Below, one piece after another: positions 9,282 through 19,590 of a stretch of 39,796 nt of DNA; position 1 is the stretch's first letter, and every line of letters starts with the position of its first letter. The translations under genes were made by a program, and so were the position numbers. The stretch is from Prochlorococcus sp. AG-418-F16 (GTDB lineage Bacteria > Cyanobacteriota > Cyanobacteriia > PCC-6307 > Cyanobiaceae): positions 1 through 39,796 of the forward strand of contig QCLW01000009.1 in NCBI GenBank assembly GCA_003214235.1, given 5' to 3'. The notes under the pieces were generated by a model. It did not search any database and had not been told where the DNA came from. It saw only the letters and a program-made list of their open reading frames with translations.

Positions 9282-9821
9282 TTAATCTAATCGTTTAATT
9301 AAATATTCCTGAAAATTTAACATATTTTCTAAATCAAGATCATTATTATGTTCCCATCCCAAAAGATGTAAAAATCCATGACTAGCTAACCAGAGCATCT
9401 CTCTATAGATTGAATGTTTATATTCATAAGATTGCTCAATTGCCATCTCTAATGATATAAATATATCTCCCAACTCTATATGACCTAAATTATTTAGAGG
9501 TTCATCAGAAATGATTGGAAAAGATAGAACATCAGTTGGTCCATTTTTTTGCATCCACTTCTGGTTCATAAAAGCAATTTCTTGATTAGATATTATCTGT
9601 AAGCCTAATGAAAAAGATTTTTTTTCAAAAATGAAATTTGGCAATTTATAATCGTCTTTTTTTAATATTATTTTTATCCAAGATAAAAAAACTTTCTCCC
9701 AAAAAATAGATTCAAAAATAAGCTTATTTTTAGAATCTTTTAACTTATTTGAAAATTGAGAAAATTCATTACATTTAAAAACCAAATCTAAATTTATTTC
9801 AGAAATAATTTTTTCTGTCAT
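9282..9821 (-). CDS. ybeY: Endoribonuclease YbeY (rRNA maturation factor)
   Basis: Metal-dependent RNase acting in 16S rRNA 3'-end maturation and ribosome quality control. The 179-residue protein carries the zinc motif [11 protein letters not shown], with H148, H152 and H158 as ligands, and the preceding conserved strands GPTDVLSFP (94-102) and [10 protein letters not shown] (114-123). The N-terminal 75 residues are poorly conserved and somewhat long for the family. It sits between the DUF3285-like small gene (6-base gap) and dgkA (6-base gap) in the minus-strand operon led by prfB, so translation-related genes are grouped. Confidence 0.95.
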   Translation of the reverse strand: MTEKIISEINLDLVFKCNEFSQFSNKLKDSKNKLIFESIFWEKVFLSWIKIILKKDDYKLPNFIFEKKSFSLGLQIISNQEIAFMNQKWMQKNGPTDVLSFPIISDEPLNNLGHIELGDIFISLEMAIEQSYEYKHSIYREMLWLASHGFLHLLGWEHNNDLDLENMLNFQEYLIKRLD

Positions 9822-9827
9822 ACATTC

Positions 9828-10010
9828 TTATACAGGAATATTGGGCTTACCTATTGTGGCTACAAGTATTAATATCCCAATTAAAACTAGAAAGGTTATT
9901 GAAAAATGAGAAATACTTTTTGAACCCTTCTTTACCATATTTCGCATAGCAAGCTTTATAAAGCTTGGAGGAGCAACTTTTTTTTCTATATTTTCGTTTT
10001 TATTTTTCAT
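9828..10010 (-). CDS. Small DUF3285-like membrane protein
   Basis: A 60-residue protein. The first half is basic and lysine-rich, with PPSFIKLAMRNMVKKGSKSISHF; the second half is one hydrophobic helix (SITFLVLIGILILVATIG) ending in KPNIPV. This matches my memory of DUF3285, a short family restricted mostly to cyanobacteria, but I cannot confirm it here. It lies 3 bases after prfB and 6 bases before ybeY, so it is almost certainly co-transcribed. No function is known to me; a single-pass membrane protein with a cytoplasmic basic N-terminus is inferred. Confidence 0.8.
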   Translation of the reverse strand: MKNKNENIEKKVAPPSFIKLAMRNMVKKGSKSISHFSITFLVLIGILILVATIGKPNIPV

Positions 10011-10013
10011 TAG

Positions 10014-11136
10014 TTATTCAATAGATTCGTTAGAAGAAATATTCATGCGTAATAATTCATGAATAAATGGTTCAAGTCCACCATCTAAAACACTATCTAA
10101 GTCGTTAGTCTCCTGCATAGTCCTGAGATCTTTTACCATTTGATAGGGATGGAAAACATAATTTCTTATTTGATTGCCCCATGCAGCTTCCACAATATCA
10201 CCTTTAATATCAGCAACTTCTGCAGCTCGTTGTTCTTTAGCAATCACTAGTAGTTTAGACTTAAGAAGTAACATAGCTTTTTCTTTATTTTGTAATTGAG
10301 ATCTTTCTTGAGTACATCTTACTGAAATCCCTGAAGGCAAATGAACAATTCTCACCGCTGTTTCTACTTTATTAACATTTTGTCCTCCAGCCCCACCGGA
10401 TCTACTTGTTGTAATTTCTAAATCTTTTTCAGGAATATCAAGTGAAATATTGTCATCTAATTTTGGCATGACCTCTACCCCAGCAAAGCTGGTTTGTCTT
10501 TTACCATTAGCATTGAAAGGAGAAATTCTTACTAATCTATGAGTACCTTTTTCATGTTGTAAATATCCGTATGCATATTTTCCATCAATTTCAAAAGTTA
10601 CACTTTTAATACCTGCTTCTTCTCCTTGAGATAATTCATTGATGATTAAACTCATTTTATTATTATCGGCCCATCTTGAATACATTCTCAATAAGATCTC
10701 TACCCAATCCTGGGCATCTGTTCCACCAGCACCTGCGTTAATAGAAACTACTGCTCCTTCCTTATCGTATTCACCACATAACAATCTTTCAAATTCCCAT
10801 TTATCTAAATTCTCTCTTAATTTCTTTAGGCCCTGCTTGGATTCCAAAATCATTTCCTCTTCTGGTTCTAAAGAATAAAGCTCAAGAGAGGCATTAGCAT
10901 CAGAAATAAAAGTTTTCCATTTATCCAACAATTCGAGTTGTGCCTTAACATCATCAAGGATTAACATTTGTTTTTTCGCTTCTTCTTGATTCTCCCAAAA
11001 TTCAGGCTGAGCAGAAATTTGCTCTAACTCTCTCCTTTTCGCATTTAATCTTGGAACGTCAAAGACAATCCTGAGCATTACCCAGGCGCTCTGTTAGTTC
11101 CGAAAGATCTTTTTTGAAATCTGAAATATCTATCAA
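10014..11136 (-). CDS. prfB: Peptide chain release factor 2, with programmed +1 frameshift
   Basis: Recognises UGA and UAA stop codons and triggers peptide release. The gene is split between two frames: codons 1-25 run from a TTG at 11136 to 11062 (reading [18 protein letters not shown] then GNAQDCL), followed by an in-frame TGA at 11061-11059. Skipping base 11061 joins the long frame starting [14 protein letters not shown] (11060 to 10014), giving 373 residues. With this joint, the SPF anticodon-like motif falls at 205-207 and GGQ at 250-252, the same numbers as in E. coli RF2, which supports the reconstruction. A start at the ATG at 11078 would lose the conserved N-terminus. Expression is expected to be self-regulated: low RF2 slows reading of the TGA and favours the shift. 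First gene of the six-gene minus-strand operon. Confidence 0.95.
11058..11064 (-). other. Programmed +1 ribosomal frameshift site of prfB
   Basis: The heptamer CTTTGAC is the classical bacterial RF2 recoding site: a slippery CTT codon, an in-frame TGA and a following C that weakens termination. Four bases upstream is AGGA (in CAGGATTGT), positioned like the stimulatory internal Shine-Dalgarno element of E. coli prfB. Confidence 0.93.
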
Positions 11137-11212
11137 AATAGAATTTAATCGTTATTTATAATCTAACAGGCACTTTTGTTTAATAGTATAAACTAAGTAT
11201 TATTTTAAAAAA
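11137..11212. promoter_or_regulatory. Divergent promoter region of prfB and glutaredoxin
   Basis: The 76-base gap between two divergent starts must hold both promoters. For glutaredoxin, TAGTAT at 11184-11189 is a -10-like hexamer 24 bases before the ATG. For prfB, on the minus strand, TAGATT at 11165-11160 is a weaker candidate. No clear -35 boxes are visible. Confidence 0.3.
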
Positions 11213-11467
11213 ATGTCCAAAGTTGAAATTTATACTTGGCAATATTGCCCATTCTGTATTCGAGCAAAATCTCTACTCAAGAAAAAAAATATAAATTTTA
11301 CAGAATATAAGATTGATGGCAATGAAGATGCCAGAGCATTGATGACTGAAAGAGCTGCTGGCAGAAGAACATTACCACAAATATTTATAGATAATGAGGG
11401 AATCGGAGGCTGCGACGATCTCTACGCATTAGAAAATGAAAACAAATTAGACACATTATTAAACTAG
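11213..11467 (+). CDS. grxC: Glutaredoxin (dithiol, GrxC type)
   Basis: Glutathione-dependent thiol-disulfide oxidoreductase of 84 residues. The active site is YCPFCIRAK with C12 and C15 (CPFC, a variant of the common CPYC). The cis-proline segment TLPQIFI and the glutathione-binding [12 protein letters not shown] are present, including the second conserved GG. The length and single domain are normal. It lies 5 bases upstream of glutathione synthetase on the same strand, so the enzyme that makes glutathione and one that uses it appear to be co-expressed. It is divergent to prfB. Confidence 0.95.
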   Translation: MSKVEIYTWQYCPFCIRAKSLLKKKNINFTEYKIDGNEDARALMTERAAGRRTLPQIFIDNEGIGGCDDLYALENENKLDTLLN

Positions 11468-11472
11468 ATCTT

Positions 11473-12396
11473 ATGAAATTTCTATTCGTAATAGATCCAA
11501 TAAAAAATATAAATCCCTTAAAAGATTCATCTGCTGCTTTAATGCAAGCATCCTCCAAAAAAAATATTGAAATCTGGAGTTGTACTCCTCAAGACCTTGA
11601 AGCTAGAGGTGATGAAGTATGGGCATCTTCCGTAAAAGTTGAAGTCAATCCATGGATTTCTTTCAAAGAGAATGATTGCATCCCTCTCGCTGAATTTGAT
11701 TGCATTTGGATGAGAAAAGATCCTCCTGTAAATGAGGCTTATTTGTATGCAACCCATCTTTTAGAAGTTGCCGAAAGAAAAGGAGTAAAGGTAATTAACA
11801 AACCTTCATCATTAAGAGCATGGAATGAAAAGTTAGGTGCTTTGAGATACAGCAACTTAATGGCACCTACAATAGTTGCGAGTAAGGTAAAAGATCTTAT
11901 TAATTTTGCAAATATAAATAATGAAGTAGTCATAAAACCTCTTGGAGGAAAAGGTGGTCAAGGCGTTATAAGGATAAATAAAAATTCTCCAGGAATTAAA
12001 TCAATCATTGAATTAATCACTTCTCAAGAAGAATTACCGGTAATGATGCAAAAATTTATACCTGAAGTCATAGAGGGTGATAAAAGAATAATTATCGTAA
12101 ACGGTGAAGCAATTGGATCTATAAATAGGATTCCTCAAGGAGGCGATTTTAGGAGTAATTTAGCCATGGGAGGGAAGGCTGAACCAACATTATTAACAGA
12201 AAAAGAAAAAAGTATCTGCTCAGAATTATCTCAACACTTCAAAGATGAAGGTTTATTTTTTGTAGGTATTGATGTAATAAATGGAATGCTTAGCGAGATT
12301 AATGTAACCAGTCCAACAGGTTTAAGAGAAATAGAAAATTTATCCAATAAGAATGTTTCAGCGGAAGTTATTGAAAAATTATTGGAAATTATCTAG
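11473..12396 (+). CDS. gshB: Glutathione synthetase
   Basis: ATP-grasp ligase that joins gamma-glutamylcysteine and glycine to form glutathione. The 307-residue protein has the normal bacterial GshB organisation: an N-terminal domain starting [10 protein letters not shown] with the block [20 protein letters not shown]; the central segment [13 protein letters not shown]; the glycine-rich ATP loop [14 protein letters not shown] (GGKGGQG at about 158-164); and the metal-binding C-terminal block [13 protein letters not shown] near residues 276-288. It follows glutaredoxin by 5 bases. Its end overlaps the end of the convergent menF by 8 bases. Confidence 0.96.
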   Translation: MKFLFVIDPIKNINPLKDSSAALMQASSKKNIEIWSCTPQDLEARGDEVWASSVKVEVNPWISFKENDCIPLAEFDCIWMRKDPPVNEAYLYATHLLEVAERKGVKVINKPSSLRAWNEKLGALRYSNLMAPTIVASKVKDLINFANINNEVVIKPLGGKGGQGVIRINKNSPGIKSIIELITSQEELPVMMQKFIPEVIEGDKRIIIVNGEAIGSINRIPQGGDFRSNLAMGGKAEPTLLTEKEKSICSELSQHFKDEGLFFVGIDVINGMLSEINVTSPTGLREIENLSNKNVSAEVIEKLLEII

Positions 12397-13801
12397 GATT
12401 TTTAGCGAAAAATATTTGTTTTACTATAGATTCAAATTTTAATTTAATCTCATCTATTTCTTTCTCTAAAACTGAGCCTGAAACTATACCTGAACCGGCA
12501 GTAAATTCAATATTTTCTTCAATATATCTTGCGCCTCTTATTGCTAAAAGAAATGATGCATTTCCTGATGCATCAACCCAACCCATTGGAGAAGCATAAT
12601 TTCCTCTAGGAAAAGACTCAAGAGTGTTTATCCAATCCAATGCTGCATTTTTTGGGTATCCACAAACTGCCGGAGATGGATGTAAGTTTTTAAGCAATTC
12701 AAAAGGACATATATTTTCAACTTTAGAGAAAATGAGTGTTTGCAAATGAGAAATATCTCCAAATGAATTTACCTTAATATCACTTTTTTTAAAGTTTTTT
12801 ATTTTTGAAACATCTAAACATTTAATCAAATACTGTGTTACGTAATTATGTTCCTTTAAGTCTTTAGTACTTTTTAGGAGTTTCTTGAAATTTGAATTAG
12901 TAGAGATAGTTCCAGCAAGAGCCTCCAAAGTTAAATTAGGTTTAGTGAAAGAAAATAATTTTTCTGGAGATGCTCCAAACAAAATATCCTTACTATTCCT
13001 TTTCCAAACGTATCTGCATGTATTTGGATGATTCTTTTTTAATCTTTTTAAAATTTCTACTAAATCTAATTTATTTTTAAATTTTATTTTAATCCTATTA
13101 GCTAAAACTATCTTTTCGAGAATACCTTTTTCTACTAATTTAATTCCTCTATTAACTACTTTTTTCAAATTTGTATTAGAAGTTTCTAAGGAGTGCAAGA
13201 AATCATCAATAATAGGGAAATCAAAACTAGTTTTTAAGCTAGATGATTTTATTAATTCTGAGCCAGAATTAATAACTTGATTTCTAATTGTCCATATTTC
13301 TTCAATTAATGTTCTTAGTGATGATTTACCTTCAACATGACCATTGATTCTTAACCAGCAATTCTTATCACTTTTAATAATTAATATTTTTGGTAAGATA
13401 GCTTCTAAACTAGGGATATCAGAAGATAAATTCTTATTATTCAAGTTTTCAGAAAAAGAAAATAAATAAATTATTTTTGAAAGTGCAGAATTATGTGATT
13501 CATTAGTTAAGTTAATTAAATTTTTAAAATTCTCAGAATTAAACTCTTTTGCCACCTCAAATCTTTTTGGACCATCCAAAGTAACATATTTACATTTCTC
13601 GAAAGCAAGATATGAAATACCATCAGATTCCTCCCAGAATGAAGAAAACGGATATTTATTTATAAACAATTCATATACTTGTAATAAATCAATACAAGGA
13701 ATCTCAACACAAATACTTACTAATCCAGAATTTTCCACTTTCTTATCGAAAGAGGAAAATACATCTTTTAAAAAATCTGTTAAGTTTAAATCATTTTTCA
13801 T
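12389..13801 (-). CDS. menF: Isochorismate synthase (phylloquinone pathway)
   Basis: Converts chorismate to isochorismate, the first committed step to phylloquinone, the photosystem I electron carrier. The 470-residue protein has a weakly conserved N-terminal half and a typical chorismate-binding C-terminal half: [79 protein letters not shown] and [20 protein letters not shown]. The PSPAVCG block is characteristic of isochorismate synthases rather than anthranilate synthases. It is divergent to menA across 101 bases. Salicylate-type isochorismate synthases are similar, but the menA-menC-menE neighbours settle the role. Confidence 0.93.
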   Translation of the reverse strand: MKNDLNLTDFLKDVFSSFDKKVENSGLVSICVEIPCIDLLQVYELFINKYPFSSFWEESDGISYLAFEKCKYVTLDGPKRFEVAKEFNSENFKNLINLTNESHNSALSKIIYLFSFSENLNNKNLSSDIPSLEAILPKILIIKSDKNCWLRINGHVEGKSSLRTLIEEIWTIRNQVINSGSELIKSSSLKTSFDFPIIDDFLHSLETSNTNLKKVVNRGIKLVEKGILEKIVLANRIKIKFKNKLDLVEILKRLKKNHPNTCRYVWKRNSKDILFGASPEKLFSFTKPNLTLEALAGTISTNSNFKKLLKSTKDLKEHNYVTQYLIKCLDVSKIKNFKKSDIKVNSFGDISHLQTLIFSKVENICPFELLKNLHPSPAVCGYPKNAALDWINTLESFPRGNYASPMGWVDASGNASFLLAIRGARYIEENIEFTAGSGIVSGSVLEKEIDEIKLKFESIVKQIFFAKNPR

Positions 13802-13902
13802 TACTTATTGAAAATAACTAAAAATCATGCAATAAAGTAAAAAATGTAACTCAATTTATAAACTACATTTAATAATGTTCTAATTTTGTGTGTTAAATAA
13901 AA
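13802..13902. promoter_or_regulatory. Divergent intergenic region of menF and menA
   Basis: The 101-base gap is the only place for promoters of both phylloquinone transcripts. It is very AT-rich, with several -10-like hexamers (TATAAA, TAATAAT) but no single convincing promoter or operator. No tRNA or small ORF was seen. Confidence 0.3.
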
Positions 13903-14820
13903 ATGGACGATGATAAAAAAAAATTATGGAAACAAGCAATAAAATGGCCTCTTTATTCTGTTGCCATACTTCCGGTTTTAATAACAGGGGCTTATATACT
14001 TAATCAATATGAAAAAGTAAAAATTTATAATTTGATTGCATTTACGTTAGCTGCAATTTTTATATTACTTTGGGAAAACCTAACTAATGATTTATTCGAC
14101 GCAGAAACAGGCATCGATGAATTTAAATTCCATTCAATTGTAAATCTTGTAAAAAATAAAAAAATAATTTCATTTATTGCATATACATCTTTAGTTATTG
14201 GTTTATTAATAATTTTAATCATTTCAGTATCAACAAGTATAAACATTTTGATTTTGGTGGCATCTTGCTGCTTCTTAGGATATTTATATCAAGGACCTCC
14301 TTTTAGATTTGGTTATCAAGGTTTAGGAGAACCATTATGCTGGCTTGCATTTGGACCTTTTGCTTACTCTGCAGTATTAATTGCGTTAAATCCGTCAAAT
14401 ATTTTCTTCGAAGATATTCCCTGGAAAGTTTCTTTATTACTTGGTTCAGGACCTTCCTTGGCAACAACCCTTGTATTATTTTGTTCTCATTTTCATCAAA
14501 TTTCTGAAGATAAAAAGCATGGGAAAAATTCACCTTTAGTTCGCCTAGGAGGAAAAAAAGGTTCTCAATTTGTGCCTTGGATAATTTTTACAATATATAT
14601 TTTTCAACTTTTCACTATATTTACTGGATTTATTCCAGTGTTTTGTATCCTTTATTTGATTAGTTTTCCTCAAGCAATAAGACTTATAAATTTATTAAAA
14701 TCTTCATATAAAAAACCTTCTGTAATAAAAAATTCCAAATTCGTCGCAATAAAATTTCAAACTCTTAATGGAGTTGGCTTAATCACAGGATTAATATTTA
14801 ATTACTTGCTTAATAAATGA
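13903..14820 (+). CDS. menA: 1,4-dihydroxy-2-naphthoate prenyl/phytyltransferase (UbiA family)
   Basis: Membrane prenyltransferase attaching a phytyl chain to 1,4-dihydroxy-2-naphthoate in phylloquinone synthesis. The 305-residue protein has about eight hydrophobic segments. The first aspartate-rich UbiA motif is NDLFDAETGIDEF (near residues 61-73). A second region, SHFHQISEDKKHGKNSPLVRLG, replaces the second Asp motif in the MenA style. The conserved GYLYQGPPFRFGYQGLGEP precedes it. It starts the menA-menC-menE transcript; its stop overlaps the menC start as ATGA, implying translational coupling. Confidence 0.92.
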   Translation: MDDDKKKLWKQAIKWPLYSVAILPVLITGAYILNQYEKVKIYNLIAFTLAAIFILLWENLTNDLFDAETGIDEFKFHSIVNLVKNKKIISFIAYTSLVIGLLIILIISVSTSINILILVASCCFLGYLYQGPPFRFGYQGLGEPLCWLAFGPFAYSAVLIALNPSNIFFEDIPWKVSLLLGSGPSLATTLVLFCSHFHQISEDKKHGKNSPLVRLGGKKGSQFVPWIIFTIYIFQLFTIFTGFIPVFCILYLISFPQAIRLINLLKSSYKKPSVIKNSKFVAIKFQTLNGVGLITGLIFNYLLNK

Positions 14821-15782
14821 AATTAATATTTAAAAAAAAATCTTATAGCTTTAAGTTATCCAAAAAAGTAGAAAATTCTAAAACCACTTACCTTACAAAA
14901 CTGGGTTGGATAATTAAATTATCAAGTAATGATAAAAAAATTGGATTTGGAGAAGTTTCACCACTTCTAGAAGAAGACTTAAAAAAATGTGCAAAACAAC
15001 TAAATATGATCCCTGAGAATTTAGAGTTAGTTAATTTATCTGAGCAAATAAATATTTTTCACCCATGCATTCAATCTGCAATAAATTCTGCATTAGCTGA
15101 GATAAATGGAAAAATAATTTTTAAAGAAAACTATTACTTTGATGAAATTGATAAAACTGCCATACTTTTAAATTCTAAAAATGTAATTTCAGAGCTAAAC
15201 GAAATTAAAAAAAGACAATCTAATATTGGAAAATCAGTAACCATAAAATGGAAAGTAGCATTAAAAAATAACCATGAGGAAGAAGCAAATTTAGAAGAAA
15301 TTTTAAGCCAAATAGGCAATAATGTTAACTTAAGAATAGATGCTAATGGTTCTTGGGGGAGAAAGATAGCTAATAGATGGGCTGATATTTTGAAAGATAA
15401 CAAAAATATAGATTGGTTAGAACAACCTCTATGTGTTGATGATATTGAAGGACTGACAGAACTCAACAAAAAAATCCCAATAGCCTTAGACGAATCACTT
15501 TTAAAATTTCCAACTTTGGTTGATGAGTGGAAGGGTTGGCAAATTCGAAGGCCTTCTCAAGAAAATAATCCAGTTAAGCTTTTAAGAGAATTAGAAAATA
15601 AAAAAGCTTTAATATCTATCAGTTCCTCATTTGAAACTGGAATAGGGAAGAGATGGCTTTATCATTTATCTTCTCTACAATTACAAGGACCAACTCCAAA
15701 AGTTCCTGGTTTAGCAATGAATAAATTACCTAATTCGTTTCTATTTTTAAATGAAGCAAAAAAGATATGGGATCAACTATGA
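14817..15782 (+). CDS. menC: o-Succinylbenzoate synthase
   Basis: Enolase-superfamily enzyme that dehydrates SHCHC to o-succinylbenzoate. The 321-residue protein shows the superfamily residues in order: the KxK pair in TIKWKVALK (proton acceptor lysine), metal ligands D in LRIDANGSW, E in WLEQPL and D in IALDESLL, then ISSSFETGIG near the C-terminus. The N-terminal capping domain is short and diverged. ATGA overlaps link it to menA upstream and menE downstream, so the three proteins are probably translated in a coupled way. Function is well supported by motifs together with neighbours. Confidence 0.93.
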   Translation: MKLIFKKKSYSFKLSKKVENSKTTYLTKLGWIIKLSSNDKKIGFGEVSPLLEEDLKKCAKQLNMIPENLELVNLSEQINIFHPCIQSAINSALAEINGKIIFKENYYFDEIDKTAILLNSKNVISELNEIKKRQSNIGKSVTIKWKVALKNNHEEEANLEEILSQIGNNVNLRIDANGSWGRKIANRWADILKDNKNIDWLEQPLCVDDIEGLTELNKKIPIALDESLLKFPTLVDEWKGWQIRRPSQENNPVKLLRELENKKALISISSSFETGIGKRWLYHLSSLQLQGPTPKVPGLAMNKLPNSFLFLNEAKKIWDQL

Positions 15783-16981
15783 AAAATAAAATTCATACTA
15801 TTGAAGTTGAAAATAATGAAACTAAATATGTAGAGAAAATTATTGAAAAAATTAGAGAGAATAAAATTATTTATGTAAAAAACAAATTTTATGAAGATGG
15901 AGATGTATTAGATTCAATTACTGAAAATGGGCCAGCAATTATCTTAAACAGTAGTGGGAGTTCTGGAAAACCAAGACAATGTTTTCACCATTTAGATAAC
16001 CTTCAATTATCTGCTATTACATCAGGAAAATGGCTAATAGAGCAAGGATTTGAATTGCAAAAATGCCTAATTTTAAATACTTTACCCCTGAACCATATAA
16101 GTGGATTAATGCCAATTTTTAGAAGTCAAACTTGGGGATGTGATTGTATTAATATTTCTCCGAATTTAATAAAAAAAACTAGAGAACTTTTACTTTTTAC
16201 AATTAAATCTAAAAAAAACAAACAACACTTGATTACATCATTAGTACCTACCCAATTACAAAGACTTTTAGCTAAAAAAGATGGTATTAGTTGGCTAAAA
16301 ATTTTTGATCTAATTTGGGTAGGTGGAGCTTCAATTTCAAGGGAAACTGCAGAACAATGTATAGAAGAAAAGATAAAATTAGCACCTTGTTACGGCTCAA
16401 CTGAAACAGCAGCAATGGTTACGAGTTTAAAACCAAAAGAATTCTTAATGGGTTTTAAAAATGTTGGAGAAATACTACCTGATACAAAAATCAGAATTAA
16501 CGCACAAGGATTAATCGAGATAAAATCAGCCAGAATTGGAATCGAAATAATAGACTCTTCAAAAACTGAAAATTTCAAAAATAAAAATGGGTGGTGGCAA
16601 ACCGGTGATTTAGGTGAAATTAATCAGATCAATAATTCTTTATATTTAAACTTTCTTGGAAGAAGTGATAAAGCTTTTAATTCAGGAGGAGAAATCGTTT
16701 TTCCAAAAGTAATTGAATCTCGATTAAATGATTTCATTAAGAAAGAAAATATCCCAATTAATAAATTCAATATTTCAAAAGTATCAGACAAATTATGGGG
16801 AAATAAAATTAAAATAATTATTGAATATAAAGAATATACAAATCATAAAAATATTGAAAATTCATTAAATTTATTAAAAAAATTTTCTCAAAGTTGGCCT
16901 AAACATGAAAAACCTGAAAAGTGGATTGTTAAAAACAAAAATACCAGTAAAGAAAAAATAAACTATAAATTTAAAAAATAA
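15779..16981 (+). CDS. menE: o-Succinylbenzoate-CoA ligase
   Basis: AMP-forming acyl-CoA ligase activating o-succinylbenzoate for the MenB ring closure. From the ATG at 15779 it has 400 residues, short for the superfamily but normal for cyanobacterial MenE. Motifs: phosphate-binding NSSGSSGKPRQC, LPLNHISGL, YGSTETAAM, TGDLGEI and GRSDKAFNSGGEIVFPKVIE. I prefer 15779 over the ATG at 15767 because it makes an ATGA overlap with the menC stop, as at the menA/menC joint. The C-terminal lysine-rich tail (KEKINYKFKK) carries the usual catalytic lysine region. It converges on the thioesterase gene with a 3-base gap. menD and menB are not in this window. Confidence 0.93.
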   Translation: MKNKIHTIEVENNETKYVEKIIEKIRENKIIYVKNKFYEDGDVLDSITENGPAIILNSSGSSGKPRQCFHHLDNLQLSAITSGKWLIEQGFELQKCLILNTLPLNHISGLMPIFRSQTWGCDCINISPNLIKKTRELLLFTIKSKKNKQHLITSLVPTQLQRLLAKKDGISWLKIFDLIWVGGASISRETAEQCIEEKIKLAPCYGSTETAAMVTSLKPKEFLMGFKNVGEILPDTKIRINAQGLIEIKSARIGIEIIDSSKTENFKNKNGWWQTGDLGEINQINNSLYLNFLGRSDKAFNSGGEIVFPKVIESRLNDFIKKENIPINKFNISKVSDKLWGNKIKIIIEYKEYTNHKNIENSLNLLKKFSQSWPKHEKPEKWIVKNKNTSKEKINYKFKK

Positions 16982-16984
16982 TAA

Positions 16985-18635
<1,651 letters not shown>

Positions 18636-18673
18636 TCGAAATTTAACTTCTAAATAAATCTTAGTCGAAAGTT

Positions 18674-19576
18674 ATGCAAACTGACCTATCTGATTCATCT
18701 TTTTTCAATCATAAATCAGTCATGACAGATGAGATTATGGCTTCATTAGAGCATTACCCATTTTTACATAATAACCAACTTAAAGTAATAGACGCAACTT
18801 TAGGCGGAGGCGGACACTCTTATCATTTATTGAGAAAATATTCGGATTTAAATATAATTGGACTTGATCAAGATCCATTCGCGAGAAAAGCAGCATTAAA
18901 AAAACTTGATGAATTTAAAGATAGAATTGATATAAGGGCTTCAAATTTTGCGGATTTTGTACCGAAAAAAAAAGTTTCTTTTGTGATTGCAGATCTTGGA
19001 GTAAATAGTAACCAAATTGATGATCCTAAAAGAGGATTTAGTTTCCAAAAAGATGGGCCTCTTGATATGCGCATGAATCCTTCTCTTGAGGTTGATGCAG
19101 AGAAATTAATTGCGGTTTTAAATGAACAAGATTTAGCAAACCTAATTTATAAATATGGAGATGAGAGATTATCAAGAAAGATTGCTAGGAAAATAAAAAT
19201 GCATTTGAAGGAAAATGGGAAATATTCTGGGACAAAAGAGTTAGCTTATTCTATTGCCGGCTGCTTCCCACCAAAACAAAGATATAAAAAAATACACCCA
19301 GCAACAAGAACATTTCAAGCACTAAGAATTGCCGTTAATAAAGAAATTGACGTATTAGAAAATTTTTTGCAAGTTGTCCCTGAATGGCTTTTGCCGGGCG
19401 GAATTATTTCTATTATTAGTTTTCATTCCCTGGAGGATAGGCTAGTTAAAAATTCTTTTAAAAATGATCAAAGACTAAAAAACCTGACAAAAAAGCCAAT
19501 AACTCCTACCGAAGAAGAAGTCGAACTAAATAAAAGAGCTAGAAGTGCAAAATTAAGAATTGCTCAATTAAATTAA
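18674..19576 (+). CDS. rsmH: 16S rRNA (cytosine-1402-N4)-methyltransferase
   Basis: RsmH (formerly MraW) methylates the N4 of C1402 in the ribosomal decoding centre. The 300-residue protein starts near FFNHKSVMTDEIMASLE, with the SAM-binding loop VIDATLGGGGHSYHLL (about residues 38-53), GLDQDPFAR, the motif DLGVNSNQIDDPKRGFSF, LDMRMNP, HPATRTFQALRIAVN and IISFHSLEDRLVK. Elsewhere it often belongs to the dcw cell-division cluster; here it is alone between ndhH and a cysteine desulfurase, with which it is convergent (14-base gap). Confidence 0.97.
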   Translation: MQTDLSDSSFFNHKSVMTDEIMASLEHYPFLHNNQLKVIDATLGGGGHSYHLLRKYSDLNIIGLDQDPFARKAALKKLDEFKDRIDIRASNFADFVPKKKVSFVIADLGVNSNQIDDPKRGFSFQKDGPLDMRMNPSLEVDAEKLIAVLNEQDLANLIYKYGDERLSRKIARKIKMHLKENGKYSGTKELAYSIAGCFPPKQRYKKIHPATRTFQALRIAVNKEIDVLENFLQVVPEWLLPGGIISIISFHSLEDRLVKNSFKNDQRLKNLTKKPITPTEEEVELNKRARSAKLRIAQLN

Positions 19577-19590
19577 AGAGCCAATAATTT

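Noticed and set aside
10014-11078. prfB starting at ATG 11078 ([11 protein letters not shown])
   Set aside because: The six residues before DVPRL come from reading the end of the upstream frame out of phase; the real N-terminus lies in the other frame ahead of the CTTTGAC shift site.
15134-15469. 111-codon open frame antisense to menC
   Set aside because: Low-complexity serine- and leucine-rich translation, entirely inside a well-supported gene; a shadow frame.
19558-19590. Possible terminator after rsmH (ATTGCTC ... GAGCCAAT)
   Set aside because: The stem needs a bulge and there is no T-run; too weak to call.
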